Notes under the pieces: generated by a model
Database searches by the model: none
What the model was told of the DNA's origin: nothing
Seen by the model: only the letters and a program-made list of their open reading frames with translations
DNA from: Calothrix sp. HK-06
GTDB lineage: Bacteria; Cyanobacteriota; Cyanobacteriia; Cyanobacteriales; Nostocaceae
Length of the DNA: 64,000 bases
Direction: 5' to 3'
Assembly: GCF_001904745.1 (NCBI RefSeq)
Contig: NZ_MRCD01000017.1
Location: forward strand, 1 to 64,000
Made by a program: the position numbers and the translations under genes
Part shown: positions 1 through 9,469 of the stretch, piece by piece
Layout: each line of letters opens with the position of its first letter
Position numbering within the stretch: the stretch's first letter is position 1

Positions 1-1
1 A

Positions 2-69
2 AGAAACCGGGCTTCTGTACGAAAAATCAACGTTTTATAGCAAAATTTTTGTCAAGAAGCCCGGTTTCT
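2..69. repeat. Dispersed hairpin repeat, copy 1
   Basis: Perfect 15-bp inverted repeat: AGAAACCGGGCTTCT at 2-16 and its complement at 55-69, with a 38-bp spacer. It belongs to the same AGAAACCCGGTTTCT family as the copies near 48459 and 57923. No gene is seen before the transporter start at 211. Confidence 0.8.
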
Positions 70-210
70 AGGCCTGGTGCAAGATGTGAGCTACTTGAAC
101 GATAGACGAAGAGACGGAAGTACCTAAAATTAATGACATAGATCACTAGGTAGATAAAGTTTGTTGCAAAATTTGCTACTGTTATCTCTGTTCACTATTA
201 AGTGACTGTC

Positions 211-1119
211 ATGAGTAGTCAAACAGCGCGCTCCTACGCCTTTGTATCAATTGCAGCAGCATGTGTTACTATTGCCTTGAAGTTTGGAGCTTACAAACTA
301 ACACGGTCAGTGGGACTGCTTTCCGATGCGATTGAATCATGTGTAAATCTAGTCGCCGCGCTGGTAGCACTAGTAGCTCTAACGTATGCAGCCAAACCAG
401 CCGACGCAGAACACACATTTGGACATTCTAAAGCTGAATACTTTTCTAGCGGCGCCGAGGGTGTGTTAATTTTAGTGGCAGCTATTAGCATCGGCTTTGA
501 AGCGTGGAAACGTTTGCTTCATCCAGAACAGATTACTCAGGTAGGATTAGGATTGGTACTTTCCTTAGCTGCAACCCTAGTAAACGGTGTTGTCGCTTTT
601 ATTTTGCTGCGAGCAGGGCGCCGACTACGTTCGATTACACTGAGGGCAGATGCTCATCATTTATTTACAGATGTGTGGACTTCAGGTGGTGTAGTACTTG
701 GAATCTTTTTGGTTAAAGCAACAGGCTGGTTAGTACTTGACCCCATTATTGCACTAGTAGTAGCAGTAAATATTGTTTGGGCAGGACTTCGTTTGTTGCG
801 AGAAACAGGTTCCGGGTTACTAGATGCAGCTTTGCCCAAGGAAGATATGGACGTAATTAAAAGCATCCTTGACAAATATGAACGCCAAGGCATCCAGTTT
901 CATGCTTTACGGACTCGCTTGGCAGGAACGCGACGCTTTGTTGAGTTCCATGTTTTAGTGCCTGGAGCTTGGACTGTGTTACAAGGACATGATTTATGCG
1001 AAGCAATTGAGCTTGCCATTATTCAAGCACTACCGGGAACCAATGTTACAACTCATCTAGAACCAAAAGAAGACCCTGCTTCTTGGAATGATCACGAATT
1101 GGATCGGGTCTCTACCTAG
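211..1119 (+). CDS. Cation diffusion facilitator family transporter
   Basis: Inner-membrane divalent metal efflux protein of the CDF (ZitB/FieF) family, 302 residues, expected to exchange Zn2+, Fe2+ or a similar cation for protons. The first helices carry the transport-site motif LLSDAIES, with the DxxxD-type partner ADAHHLFTD in helix 5. A hydrophobic six-helix region (about residues 10-210) is followed by a soluble C-terminal domain with FVEFHVLVPG and a final HLEP, typical of the cytoplasmic CDF domain. The ATG at 211 is preferred to an in-frame GTG at 202. It is cargo of the inferred nifD element. Metal specificity cannot be read from the sequence. Confidence 0.9.
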   Translation: MSSQTARSYAFVSIAAACVTIALKFGAYKLTRSVGLLSDAIESCVNLVAALVALVALTYAAKPADAEHTFGHSKAEYFSSGAEGVLILVAAISIGFEAWKRLLHPEQITQVGLGLVLSLAATLVNGVVAFILLRAGRRLRSITLRADAHHLFTDVWTSGGVVLGIFLVKATGWLVLDPIIALVVAVNIVWAGLRLLRETGSGLLDAALPKEDMDVIKSILDKYERQGIQFHALRTRLAGTRRFVEFHVLVPGAWTVLQGHDLCEAIELAIIQALPGTNVTTHLEPKEDPASWNDHELDRVST

Positions 1120-1140
1120 ACAAATTAACAATCTGACCAT

Positions 1141-1320
1141 ACATAAACCGTTGATATAAGCCAACTAAAGAAAGCTGTGCTAATTCCACGACTGCCATAG
1201 TCTTCCTGCACAAATAACTCATTGATCGAATGGCACATCTGAGCCAAACTCATTGCTCCAAAAGAATACTCGGATGGCATACCCGACTAGCTCACCATCG
1301 GTTTCAAATAGGGTATTTTT
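1141..1320 (-). pseudogene. GNAT acetyltransferase remnant
   Basis: Two reading frames on the minus strand together resemble the core of a GNAT N-acetyltransferase: ETDGELVGYAIRVFFW in one frame, then INELFVQEDYGSRGISTAFF in another. The second matches the acetyl-CoA binding motif region (xxYRGKGIG type). A frameshift separates them, no start codon is evident and the N-terminus is missing, so this is a decayed fragment. Confidence 0.5.
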
Positions 1321-1377
1321 TTATTCGGAATTCCCTAAATGTTCTGTAATAACTACCAAGTTTTACGTTTGGTCGCT

Positions 1378-2301
1378 TTAAGATGGGTTGTAGGGCGAGT
1401 AATCAAGCAATTCCCACTCAAACGATTGTGGTAAACTTGTTTGCAACCACTTTTCAACAGCTAAATTCCAGTAACGTTGAGTACCACCCGTTTCATGCGT
1501 TGAGTCGTCTAACTCCCACAAAATTTCTGGGCGCCCAATTAATTGCAAACTTCGACCGCGCTCAAAATCCAAGAAAACTAAACCTGCGTGGGGATTTTCA
1601 ACAAAATTCCCCAAAGTGTTAAACATACCATTGCCTGCATAATCGGGAATTCTAAGAGTACTATCATCTAAAACTCTAATAAAACCAGGATTACCACCTC
1701 GGTGCGATGCATCAACTCCACGATTTTGATGTGCGCTGGCAACAAAAAACATGTCAGCAGTAGCAATAAAAGCTCGTTGAATAGGTTCCAACGTTCGTCC
1801 AGTTCGTGGTTCTTCCAAGCTATGAAGAGTTCCTTGGTTGCGAGTCATATGGCGCCGGGTTATAAACTTCGGGCAATTTGGATAAGATTCGGCGACATCC
1901 ACATATAACCTTTCTTTTGATTGGTGAGTTACTTTACCATTGATGCGAAAACGGCGCCGAGTTGCAAGTTCAATCACTAACATGCCAATTTGCGAATTAC
2001 GCTCAATATTTGTCCAAAAGGGGTCTTGCCAATTGGGAGCAGCAATGCCCAAGTCAAACTCAACAGTGCGTTGATTTACTGCGGTCATAAAGCCTGGAGA
2101 GCCAAACATAACCGAAGCCCAAACGTTTTGCTCATCATCCACACTGCCTAACACGACCATTGGTTGCTGTTCGATAAACGCCAGGGCGCCACTCATAATT
2201 GTGTCAGCAATTATACGTCCGTTGCGTTCTGCAATTTCTGACTCACCAAAGCGCTGTTGCACCAACCGCTCACCATCATGGAAAGGATTAGCAATTAACA
2301 T
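1378..2301 (-). CDS. Pyridoxamine 5'-phosphate oxidase-like FMN-binding protein
   Basis: Protein of about 307 residues of the split-barrel, flavin-binding superfamily. Typical segments are LGSVDDEQNVWASVMFGSPG near the N-terminus and DYAGNGMFNTLGN followed by AGLVFLDFERGRSLQLIGRP near residue 250, the usual order of the FMN-binding barrel strands. The ATG at 2301 follows GGAGG at good spacing and is preferred to the TTG at 2319. Family members are oxidoreductases or flavin/heme binders of varied function; the substrate here is unknown. It is transcribed divergently from the downstream TetR gene across a 500-bp spacer containing operator-like sites, so regulation by that TetR is possible. Confidence 0.8.
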   Translation of the reverse strand: MLIANPFHDGERLVQQRFGESEIAERNGRIIADTIMSGALAFIEQQPMVVLGSVDDEQNVWASVMFGSPGFMTAVNQRTVEFDLGIAAPNWQDPFWTNIERNSQIGMLVIELATRRRFRINGKVTHQSKERLYVDVAESYPNCPKFITRRHMTRNQGTLHSLEEPRTGRTLEPIQRAFIATADMFFVASAHQNRGVDASHRGGNPGFIRVLDDSTLRIPDYAGNGMFNTLGNFVENPHAGLVFLDFERGRSLQLIGRPEILWELDDSTHETGGTQRYWNLAVEKWLQTSLPQSFEWELLDYSPYNPS

Positions 2302-2342
2302 TGATATTGCCTCCGTCAATCAATTTTGGATTTTGGATTGTC

Positions 2343-2405
2343 GTAGGGGCGGGTTTACAGATATCCTAAAACTGAACTTAAAATCTGAGTGAACCCGCCC
2401 TTACT
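2343..2405. repeat. Short inverted repeat
   Basis: Arms GTAGGGGCGGGTT (2343-2355) and AACCCGCCCTTAC (2393-2405) pair with one mismatch. This is a common style of cyanobacterial intergenic hairpin. It lies directly upstream of the FMN-binding protein gene. Confidence 0.6.
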
Positions 2406-2408
2406 AAA

Positions 2409-2590
2409 ACGTCAGGACGTGATAACCGTCCGCAATCAAATTCCGTAGACTGGGCAACCTAGTTGTACCTGGTACAGCATTATCTTTAATCAGGTCAAAA
2501 CCCGATTTCACCGCCGAATCGGTGGCGCCGAAAACATCCGCACAACCACATGATACACCTGCAACGTTGTTTTTAATTGCCCCCTTATTT
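2409..2590 (-). pseudogene. C-terminal gene remnant (possibly DsrE-like)
   Basis: An open frame without a start codon encodes a protein-like tail: NVAGVSCGCADVFGATDS, then PSLRNLIADGYHVLTF and a stop. A stop codon lies just upstream in frame. The Cys-containing segment and the final VLTF vaguely recall the DsrE/F fold, but this assignment is weak. It is probably the end of a gene truncated by rearrangement. Confidence 0.35.
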
Positions 2591-2603
2591 TAAATCAACT
2601 TTA

Positions 2604-2780
2604 CAGAACGTTCGGTACAATATGAAGACACAACAAAAATATTCCAATAAATAAATTACCCATCTTGTGGGATAGGTGTCCCGCCCGTCCTTTAATTTCT
2701 GCTTTATTTAATTTCTGCTTTAACTCTTGCTATTTTGTACCGAACATTCGATACAGTAAACTATACCGAACGTTTGGTAC
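2604..2780. promoter_or_regulatory. Three operator-like palindromes upstream of tetR
   Basis: Three related sites share the core GAACGTTCGGTAC/ACCGAACGTT: 2604-2618, 2737-2754 (GTACCGAACATTCGATAC) and 2763-2780 (ATACCGAACGTTTGGTAC). The last ends 30 bp before the tetR start. Repeated imperfect palindromes next to a TetR gene are the usual layout of an autoregulated operator. Confidence 0.65.
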
Positions 2781-2809
2781 AATGTCAATAGGTAAAACAA
2801 AAAAATCAA

Positions 2810-3358
2810 ATGGATAAAATTGAAGCATCGCGAAGGTTAGTAAATGTGTTTCGCCAGTACGGTTACGAAGGTGCAACTTTATCCCGCATCTCAAAAGCAA
2901 CGGGGTTAGGTCGTGCAAGTCTTTACCATCACTTTCCCAATGGAAAACAAGGGATGGCAGAAGCGGTGTTAGAGTATGTAAACCAGTGGTTTAATGAAAC
3001 AGTTCTCAATCCTCTGCGCGTTGGGGGTGAACCATTAGAACGTATTCAGGCAATGAGTTCTAGTCTTAAACAGTTTTACAATTGTGGGCAAGATGCGTGT
3101 TTATTAGCGGTGTTTAGCCTTGGCGAGTCAAATGATTTATTTCACAAGCAGGTAAGTCAAGCACTAAATGCTTGGATTGATAGTTTAGCGCAGGTATTAA
3201 AAGAAACAGGGTTGTCTGAAACAGAGGCACGTCAACAAGCAGAAGATGCTGTCATGCAAATTGAAGGCGCCTTAGTTTTAACGCGGGGACTAGATAGCAC
3301 GGCGCCATTTGAAAGGGTGTTACAGGAACTTCCAAATCGGCTTTTACAAATTATTTAG
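2810..3358 (+). CDS. TetR/AcrR family transcriptional regulator
   Basis: 182 residues with an N-terminal helix-turn-helix: GYEGATLSRISKATGLGRAS followed by LYHHFPNGKQGM, the recognition-helix signature of TetR proteins of the LmrA/YxaF type. The C-terminal ligand domain is unassigned. Three operator-like palindromes lie upstream, suggesting autorepression and possibly control of the divergent FMN-binding protein. The ATG at 2810 is the only sensible start. Confidence 0.88.
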   Translation: MDKIEASRRLVNVFRQYGYEGATLSRISKATGLGRASLYHHFPNGKQGMAEAVLEYVNQWFNETVLNPLRVGGEPLERIQAMSSSLKQFYNCGQDACLLAVFSLGESNDLFHKQVSQALNAWIDSLAQVLKETGLSETEARQQAEDAVMQIEGALVLTRGLDSTAPFERVLQELPNRLLQII

Positions 3359-3389
3359 ATAAAACGTTAGTGCGCGTTCCAAATTACAA

Positions 3390-3421
3390 AAATCTGCACT
3401 AATTTTAGTCAGTGCAGATTT
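3390..3421. terminator. Bidirectional hairpin terminator
   Basis: Arms AAATCTGCACT (3390-3400) and AGTGCAGATTT (3411-3421) form a perfect 11-bp stem with A/T-rich ends between the convergent tetR gene and the exported small protein gene. Confidence 0.7.
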
Positions 3422-3445
3422 AGAGATTGAATCGGATGTTAACTA

Positions 3446-3796
3446 TTACTGTTCGGCATTAGCACTTCTTTCAGCAGTGTCAGGGTATACTGAGCCGAAA
3501 TCTTTTACGGCTTCTGCGGTTTGTTTGCCTATTCTTTGAAGTCTTTCACCAGGAGCATCTTCGGTTTCACGAGCTTCCTTATTCCAATCCCCTGTTGTTT
3601 TTGGTCTTTGGGAATCGTCTTGATGTACCAAGTCGTCAATCTTGTTGGTTAGAGCTTTGTTACTACCATGTTCAGGAGCGACGTTTGTTGTCAGTAGTAA
3701 AAACCCAACTAGAGCAACAGCTAAAAAACGCTTTACTTGGAATTGTTTAAGCACGTTACTGATGTGAGAGATTGTGCTTGAAATTAAATTCGTCAT
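3446..3796 (-). CDS. Small exported or membrane-anchored hypothetical protein
   Basis: 116 residues. A hydrophobic stretch FLAVALVGFLLLTTNVA at about residues 24-40 is a signal peptide or single anchor. The rest is polar and charged (TNKIDDLVHQDDSQRPKTTG, then ERLQRIGKQTAEAVKDFGSV). This organisation resembles small cyanobacterial exported proteins sometimes annotated as low-temperature or stress induced, but the family was not confirmed. The ATG at 3796 is clear. Function unknown. Confidence 0.65.
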   Translation of the reverse strand: MTNLISSTISHISNVLKQFQVKRFLAVALVGFLLLTTNVAPEHGSNKALTNKIDDLVHQDDSQRPKTTGDWNKEARETEDAPGERLQRIGKQTAEAVKDFGSVYPDTAERSANAEQ

Positions 3797-4077
3797 GACT
3801 TGACTCCGTTAGTTCATTCTTAATACTTTTTCAGATTAGTTGTAAAAAGGTAATCATTCCTCTAGCAGAAGTCATAACTTGGTTAAGGAGTGATTGTAAC
3901 TTTCTTCCAAATCCTATGCATCTTACGATATCAAGAGGGCATTATTAGGTAAAATGTCAATACCACCCAGTGCTGATAGTGGTGAGGAAAGCGACTCAGA
4001 AGGTGTCTTGCTCTTGCTCGATTGTAGCGTAAAGGCGATCTAGGTCTGTCAAGATTGATACATCCCCTTGAACAGCC

Positions 4078-4272
4078 ATGACATTCTTACCAATCTTCTG
4101 CTCTGACCCCCACTGGCGACAATTAGTTTTGTTTCACGAGTACTTTGGCGGTGATACTGCTACAGGTTTAGGCGCCAGTTACCAAACTGGATGGACAGCG
4201 TTAATTGCAAGGTTGTTAGAGGATATTGTAAGAAAAGTTCAACGTCGGCTTCTAGTTAAAAATAAAACTTAA
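4078..4272 (+). pseudogene. C-terminal remnant of an MGH1-like glucosidase
   Basis: A 64-residue frame contains [19 protein letters not shown] followed by [20 protein letters not shown]. This closely matches the extreme C-terminus of GH63/MGH1-type glucosidases, in which a DPHWRD...FHEYFHGD...GASHQTGW block ends the (alpha/alpha)6 catalytic domain. The other roughly 800 residues are absent, so this is a truncated relic. It overlaps the end of the convergent amidotransferase gene by 4 bp. Confidence 0.55.
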
Positions 4273-5039
4273 AGAACCGGATTTGCTACGGAACACCTGC
4301 GTGAAGCGCGTTTGTTTTGATTTTTAATTTTTCTAACACGCGCAGTTTCAACTAAAGCTTCAAAAATACGAAACTGGTGTGGGTTATCAATTGCAAGTTC
4401 CGGATGCCATTGCACTCCAATAACCCAAGGGTGATATTCGTATTCTATAGCTTCAACTACACCATCAATGGCACGTGCGGCAAGGCGCCATCCAGTAGGT
4501 AAAGTACGTATTGATTGGTGGTGCATTGAAACAACTTCCACAGTTGTTGCTTCCATAATTGAGGCAAGATGACTTTGAGGGTTAATAGCAACTTGGTGTT
4601 TAACGGTTTCTTCGGAATCCCCTGTATGCGCTACCAATTTACCAAACTCCAATGGAATATGAGAGATAAGACTGGCACCACTTGCTACTGCCATGACAGC
4701 AAGTCCTCGGCAAATACCTAGGATGGGGATATCACTGCTCAAAGCTTGATTAAAAAGTTTTAATTCAAAAGCATCGCGAGTGCTGTCAACAGAAGAAATA
4801 GCTGGATGATACTCGCCATTATAAGTTGCTGGGTCTAAATCGCCACCACCAGAAAAAATTAAACCATCCACAACCTCTAAAATTGCATCACTTTCTTCTG
4901 GTTGACCAGGGGGTAATAAGATAGGCAAACCGCCACAACGACGTATTGCTTGTACAAATGTATTCTTTACGTGATACTGACCATCTTCATTTTGATTAAA
5001 TGTAGTAATACCGATAGTAGGTTTTGTCGATTTGTTCAT
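4269..5039 (-). CDS. Class I glutamine amidotransferase-like hydrolase (peptidase C26, PuuD type)
   Basis: About 256 residues. The nucleophile elbow GICRG (Cys) and the catalytic His-Glu pair in GVQWHPE mark a class I glutaminase fold; [14 protein letters not shown] and [12 protein letters not shown] are typical of gamma-glutamyl-gamma-aminobutyrate hydrolases (PuuD). The likely reaction is hydrolysis of a gamma-glutamyl amide in the cytosol. The start was set at the ATG at 5039 ([12 protein letters not shown]); an upstream in-frame extension to 5117 is not conserved-looking. The C-terminal tail after [10 protein letters not shown] is basic and probably extended. Confidence 0.85.
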   Translation of the reverse strand: MNKSTKPTIGITTFNQNEDGQYHVKNTFVQAIRRCGGLPILLPPGQPEESDAILEVVDGLIFSGGGDLDPATYNGEYHPAISSVDSTRDAFELKLFNQALSSDIPILGICRGLAVMAVASGASLISHIPLEFGKLVAHTGDSEETVKHQVAINPQSHLASIMEATTVEVVSMHHQSIRTLPTGWRLAARAIDGVVEAIEYEYHPWVIGVQWHPELAIDNPHQFRIFEALVETARVRKIKNQNKRASRRCSVANPVL

Positions 5040-5369
5040 AGAGTTAACTCTTAAGCAAGCTACATATAGCTTGACAAACAAAAATGACAACAATATGTCA
5101 AACTTATGTTTACGCACACTTAATATATCTTTGCATTATCTAAGTGAATATACTGAAGACTCTAATGTAATGCAAAGTTATTATTACCGATGTCTAAATA
5201 TAAAAATAAATCATCATGTGTGCTTAAAAAAAGCTGAATTTTTAAAACAATAAAGATTTTTCCAATTAAGTATTTTCTTTAGGCAATTATAAAATAAATA
5301 TAAAAACACAACTTAACAAATCTTAAGTATAATATTATACTTATGCAGAATTAGAAAAAGGGGTCTATC
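5040..5369. other. AT-rich intergenic region
   Basis: About 330 bp between divergent genes, very A/T rich. It must hold the promoters of the amidotransferase and the diguanylate cyclase. An AAAAAGGGG stretch precedes the cyclase start. No repeat, RNA gene or coding remnant was recognised. Confidence 0.5.
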
Positions 5370-6959
5370 ATGACAAAAGTAACTTTGAGAAAGATTACGA
5401 ATCTTAAAAAAGCCAGAACAATCGCTTCTCGCTATCCGAAATCAATTGTCAAAGTTTCATATGCCATTATGATTATGGTTTTCATTTCACTTGCGGGTTT
5501 GGGAATTGCACAGTTATATGGGCAAGAATTAGAAGAAAAGCAACAAGACATAAATGTGAAAGCAGTTGATGTTGATGCATTGCTTAAAACTACGTTGAAC
5601 AATGCGATAGTACTACGTTCTCAAGCCGAATATTTGGGAAATCAAGGTCAGTCCGAGATGAGTTTGTCACTTGCACCCCTTTTACCTACAATTTATAAGC
5701 AGTTGCCAACAGAGGCAAGAATTTATTACACTTCGATTGCTGGTACGCTTGATGTAATTTATCCAGCGATACCACCAATGACTCGTAAAGAAAATGTAGA
5801 AACCTTTCAAAAAGCGATTCATCAAGAATTTATTACATCTGGAATAAAAAATAATCCTAGTCGTAAAGCTTATTTTACTAATCCTTATCAAGATATTTTG
5901 GGTAAGAAGCTAATAGTTACAGCTAGTAGTCCTGTTTATCAAGGAAATAACCATCTTGGAAATATTGGCATAGATTTTCCTTTAGAAAGCTTAAATCGTT
6001 TTGTTAAAAAGCTTGGCGGTAGAAGTGCGATGATTTTGACAAGCGAAGGAAAAGTATTGAGTCATCCCAACTTACAACCTCGCTATTTGAAGCCTGCTGA
6101 GTATTTTATTTCAGATTTTAGCGTTCGAGCAAAGTTACTCAAATTATTAAAAACTGGAAATAAGGGTCAAATTACTATCAATGGATATTTAATAACATAT
6201 CAAAAATTAAACAATGCACCTTGGATGATTGTTAACATTACACACAGAAAAATTTTGGTTAAAGATATTATTAAAAAACAGTTACCAATAATTTTAGGAG
6301 TCATACTTGGTATGACTATCGTTTTATTAATAAGTCTAAGAATTATAAATCAAGTATTTACACAATGTCAAAAAGCGCGTATGGTAGCAGAACTTGCAAA
6401 CGAAAAATTACAAAAAGCATTAACTGAACTAGAACGGATTGCATCAACTGATACACTAACAGGCGCCTGGAACCGTCTTTATTTTGAGGAGATAGTGTCT
6501 GGTGAGATAGAACGTCTTTTACGCCACAATCAATTATTATCACTTTTAATATTAGACATCGACCATTTCAAAAGCATCAATGACAACTATGGACATCCAA
6601 TTGGTGATTGTGTACTAGCAGGGTTAGCTCATTTGTTAAAGGAGAATATTCGTACATCGGATGTTTTGACTCGTTGGGGAGGTGAGGAATTTGTAATTCT
6701 TACTCCCTCAACCTCTATTGCAGAAGCTTACGAATTGGCAGAAAGACTACGTTTGGTTATTGCGAAACATAGTTTTCCAGAAGTTAGAAATATTACAGCC
6801 AGTTTTGGCATTGCCCAGTTTGAAACTGCCGAAACTTTATACAGTTGTTTTAAACGGGCTGATGATGCATTATATCACGCTAAAAAAAGCGGCAGAAATA
6901 CTGTGGTTGCGGCGCCTTCCATAAGGAGCGTATATCAATTAAAGCAGCTTGCAGGTTGA
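5370..6959 (+). CDS. Membrane diguanylate cyclase with Cache-type sensor (GGDEF)
   Basis: 529 residues. A transmembrane helix at about 28-50 is followed by an extracytoplasmic Cache-like sensor region (about 51-300, including YYTSIAGTLDVIYPAIPP and IVTASSPVYQGNNHLGNIGI), a second helix at about 304-330, a short coiled coil, and a GGDEF domain from DTLTGAWNR (about 360). The active site is GGEEF near residue 436. RTSD ten residues before it is an RxxD inhibitory site, so product inhibition is expected. The role is c-di-GMP synthesis in response to a small extracellular ligand. It is the cargo gene nearest the nifD junction. Confidence 0.92.
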   Translation: MTKVTLRKITNLKKARTIASRYPKSIVKVSYAIMIMVFISLAGLGIAQLYGQELEEKQQDINVKAVDVDALLKTTLNNAIVLRSQAEYLGNQGQSEMSLSLAPLLPTIYKQLPTEARIYYTSIAGTLDVIYPAIPPMTRKENVETFQKAIHQEFITSGIKNNPSRKAYFTNPYQDILGKKLIVTASSPVYQGNNHLGNIGIDFPLESLNRFVKKLGGRSAMILTSEGKVLSHPNLQPRYLKPAEYFISDFSVRAKLLKLLKTGNKGQITINGYLITYQKLNNAPWMIVNITHRKILVKDIIKKQLPIILGVILGMTIVLLISLRIINQVFTQCQKARMVAELANEKLQKALTELERIASTDTLTGAWNRLYFEEIVSGEIERLLRHNQLLSLLILDIDHFKSINDNYGHPIGDCVLAGLAHLLKENIRTSDVLTRWGGEEFVILTPSTSIAEAYELAERLRLVIAKHSFPEVRNITASFGIAQFETAETLYSCFKRADDALYHAKKSGRNTVVAAPSIRSVYQLKQLAG

Positions 6960-7188
6960 ATTTTTACTATTTAATCTAAAAAATATAGTTAAAAAATGTA
7001 TTTAAATTGACTATTTTACTAGTGGTGCCTCTAATAGATAAATTCTAGAAGCTATATATAGTAGGCTTTGTGGAGTGTAAGCTTGTCGAAGTTGATTATT
7101 ATTGGCGCCTGAGTATAATTGGATTTAGGCTAAAAAATATCTTTGAAAAGCTTTAACATAAAAAAAGCTTGGCGCCTGTTGGCTTTTA

Positions 7189-8565
7189 TTACCTATAATC
7201 AAGCTCGGAGTAATCCCAGGAGTGCATTTGTCTGAAAGGTAAGCCCATCTTTTGGAAAACATACTTCTCTTTAATACCAGAAGCAATCAAGTCAGGTTTC
7301 TTAGCCTTAACAAACTCCTCGAACTCATAGGCAGTTACGTCATCATAGATGATGGTCGCATTGTCGATGTAGTGAGTAGTACGTTTGTAGTCATCGTTGT
7401 GTGCAAACTCGTAACCAGTACCAACTACCTTGATACCGACATCTTCAAATGCAGGAACAACGTGACGAGGACGTAGACCACCAACATAAAGCATTACGGT
7501 GTTGCCTTCGAGACGAGGACGGTACTTCTTAAGAACTGCGTCCATGACAGGTTGATACTTAGCGATAACTTTTTCAGCATTAGCTTGAATTTTGTCATCG
7601 AACTTAGCAGCAATTTCACGAAGCGATGCAGCAATTTTGGTAGGACCAAAGAAATTAAATTCCATCCAAGGCAATCCGTATGATTCCTCTAAACTACGGC
7701 AGATGTAGTTCATTGAGCGGTAGCAGTGGATTAAAACTAACTTAGCAGCAGGTCCTTGAATAAGTTCGTTAATGGTACCATCCCCAGACCACTGTGCCAC
7801 AACGCGCAATCCCATTTCTTCGAGTAACATCCGGCTGGCCCAAGCGTCACCACCGATGTTATAATCTCCGATTAATGCAACGTCGTAAGGACCGGGTTCA
7901 AAGTCAAGTTTGTTTTCTTTCTTAGCTTTGTCAAAGTGAGGGAATACCCAGTCACGGATAGCGTCGTTAGCAATGTGGTGTCCTAGAGATTGTGACACAC
8001 CACGGAAACCTTCACAGCGTAAAGGAATTACTGGTTTACCGATTTCTTTCGAGGTTTTCTTCGCTACAGCTTCGATGTCATCCCCGATAAGACCGATAGG
8101 ACATTCAGATTGAATCGAAATACCTTTGTTGAGGGGGAAGAGTTCTTCGATTTCGTGAATGATTTTGGTGAGTTTTTTGTCACCACCAAATACGATGTCA
8201 CGTTCTTGGAAGTCGGAGGTAAAGTGCATGGTACCGAAAGCATCGACACCTGTTTTACCAACATAGTAGTTACGACGACCAGACCATGACCAGTAACCGC
8301 AACCAACAGGACCATGACTGATATGAATCATGTCTTTGATTGGTCCCCATACCACCCCTTTAGAACCTGCGTAAGCACATCCACGCGCGGTCATTACACC
8401 AGGAACCGACTTAATGTTAGACTTAACGCCGCAATCAGACTTGCCTTCTTCGTGTACGTTAAGGTGTTTAGCGCGTTTTTTCTTAGATTTCTCAGGGTAA
8501 GCTTCGAGAACTTCCTCGATAAGCTTCTGCTGTTCCTCTACTAAATTCTTGTCAGGAGGTGTCAT
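7189..8565 (-). CDS. nifD: Nitrogenase MoFe protein alpha chain, 5' part (interrupted)
   Basis: 458 codons, of which about the first 452 are true NifD. Conserved P-cluster and cofactor regions are present: [31 protein letters not shown], the FeMo-co Cys in [19 protein letters not shown], and the FeMo-co His in RQMHSWDYS. Immediately after WDYS the sequence changes to ELDYR and a stop, where normal NifD continues with about 40 more residues. The switch coincides with the nifD element repeat at 7206-7216. In vegetative cells the product would be a truncated, probably inactive chain; excision would restore it. It is the last nif gene visible, 140 bp after nifH. Confidence 0.95.
   Translation of the reverse strand: MTPPDKNLVEEQQKLIEEVLEAYPEKSKKKRAKHLNVHEEGKSDCGVKSNIKSVPGVMTARGCAYAGSKGVVWGPIKDMIHISHGPVGCGYWSWSGRRNYYVGKTGVDAFGTMHFTSDFQERDIVFGGDKKLTKIIHEIEELFPLNKGISIQSECPIGLIGDDIEAVAKKTSKEIGKPVIPLRCEGFRGVSQSLGHHIANDAIRDWVFPHFDKAKKENKLDFEPGPYDVALIGDYNIGGDAWASRMLLEEMGLRVVAQWSGDGTINELIQGPAAKLVLIHCYRSMNYICRSLEESYGLPWMEFNFFGPTKIAASLREIAAKFDDKIQANAEKVIAKYQPVMDAVLKKYRPRLEGNTVMLYVGGLRPRHVVPAFEDVGIKVVGTGYEFAHNDDYKRTTHYIDNATIIYDDVTAYEFEEFVKAKKPDLIASGIKEKYVFQKMGLPFRQMHSWDYSELDYR
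7206..7216 (-). repeat. nifD element attachment repeat (11 bp)
   Basis: Reads GGATTACTCCG on the minus strand within the codons for W-D-Y-S. It is identical to the recombination repeat used by XisA in Anabaena. Only one copy is in the window. Confidence 0.9.
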
Positions 8566-8705
8566 ATTTAGCCTCGGCTATTTGTAATTGTTAGATGTGG
8601 AGATAAGTGCGTTTTTTGGAGAGGGGGGAAAAGGGGAAGGGGAAAGGGGGAGAACTTATCTTCCTTTTCTTCCTTATTTCCTTTTCTCCTTTTTTAGATT
8701 GTCAG

Positions 8706-9200
<495 letters not shown>

Positions 9201-9262
9201 TTACCACAAAAAGCAATATGATGCTTAAACCTTGAGTTGGCAAGTCATTAGCTCTGGTTTAT

Positions 9263-9469
9263 CTAAAGTGCTTCAGCTTTACAGGAAAGTCTTAATGCTT
9301 CCCAAGTCCGCGCATTTACAGTACCAGTCGCAGGTAAGTCTTGCTGCTGTTGAAAGCGAATCACCGCCAGTTTGCTAGCTTCTCTAAAGTAACCTGAAGG
9401 ACGAATTTTGAGGTAGCCTAAATCGTATAAACGCTGCTGTAGGTCTCGCGCCCTCGTCTTGGCAGTCAA
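9263..9469 (-). pseudogene. Peptidoglycan-binding domain fragment
   Basis: 68 codons from a TTG: LQQRLYDLGYLKIRPSGYF then LAVIRFQQQQDLPATGTVNA, RTWEAL. This is one PG_binding_1 repeat, normally an accessory domain of cell-wall hydrolases. No catalytic domain or ATG is present. Its upstream edge abuts the truncated subtilase frame at about 9455, so both were probably cut by the same rearrangement. Confidence 0.6.

Larger units (their letters stand above)
1..7216. mobile_element. nifD excision element, one end (partial)
   Basis: The nifD reading frame leaves the conserved NifD sequence exactly at the 11-bp sequence GGATTACTCCG (minus strand, 7216-7206). This is the known direct repeat bounding the nifD element of Anabaena and related strains. 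Everything to the left is therefore inferred to be element DNA. No second copy of the repeat, no 3' nifD, no nifK and no xisA-like tyrosine recombinase was found in 1-7205, so the element would extend beyond the window and exceed 7.2 kb. The cargo seen is cdf, an FMN-binding protein, tetR, a C26 peptidase, a diguanylate cyclase and remnants. An alternative is a chromosomal rearrangement at this site. Confidence 0.75.

Noticed and set aside
8606-8700. Purine/pyrimidine runs between nifH and nifD as a terminator
   Set aside because: No stem-loop is formed; only G/A-rich then T/C-rich stretches.
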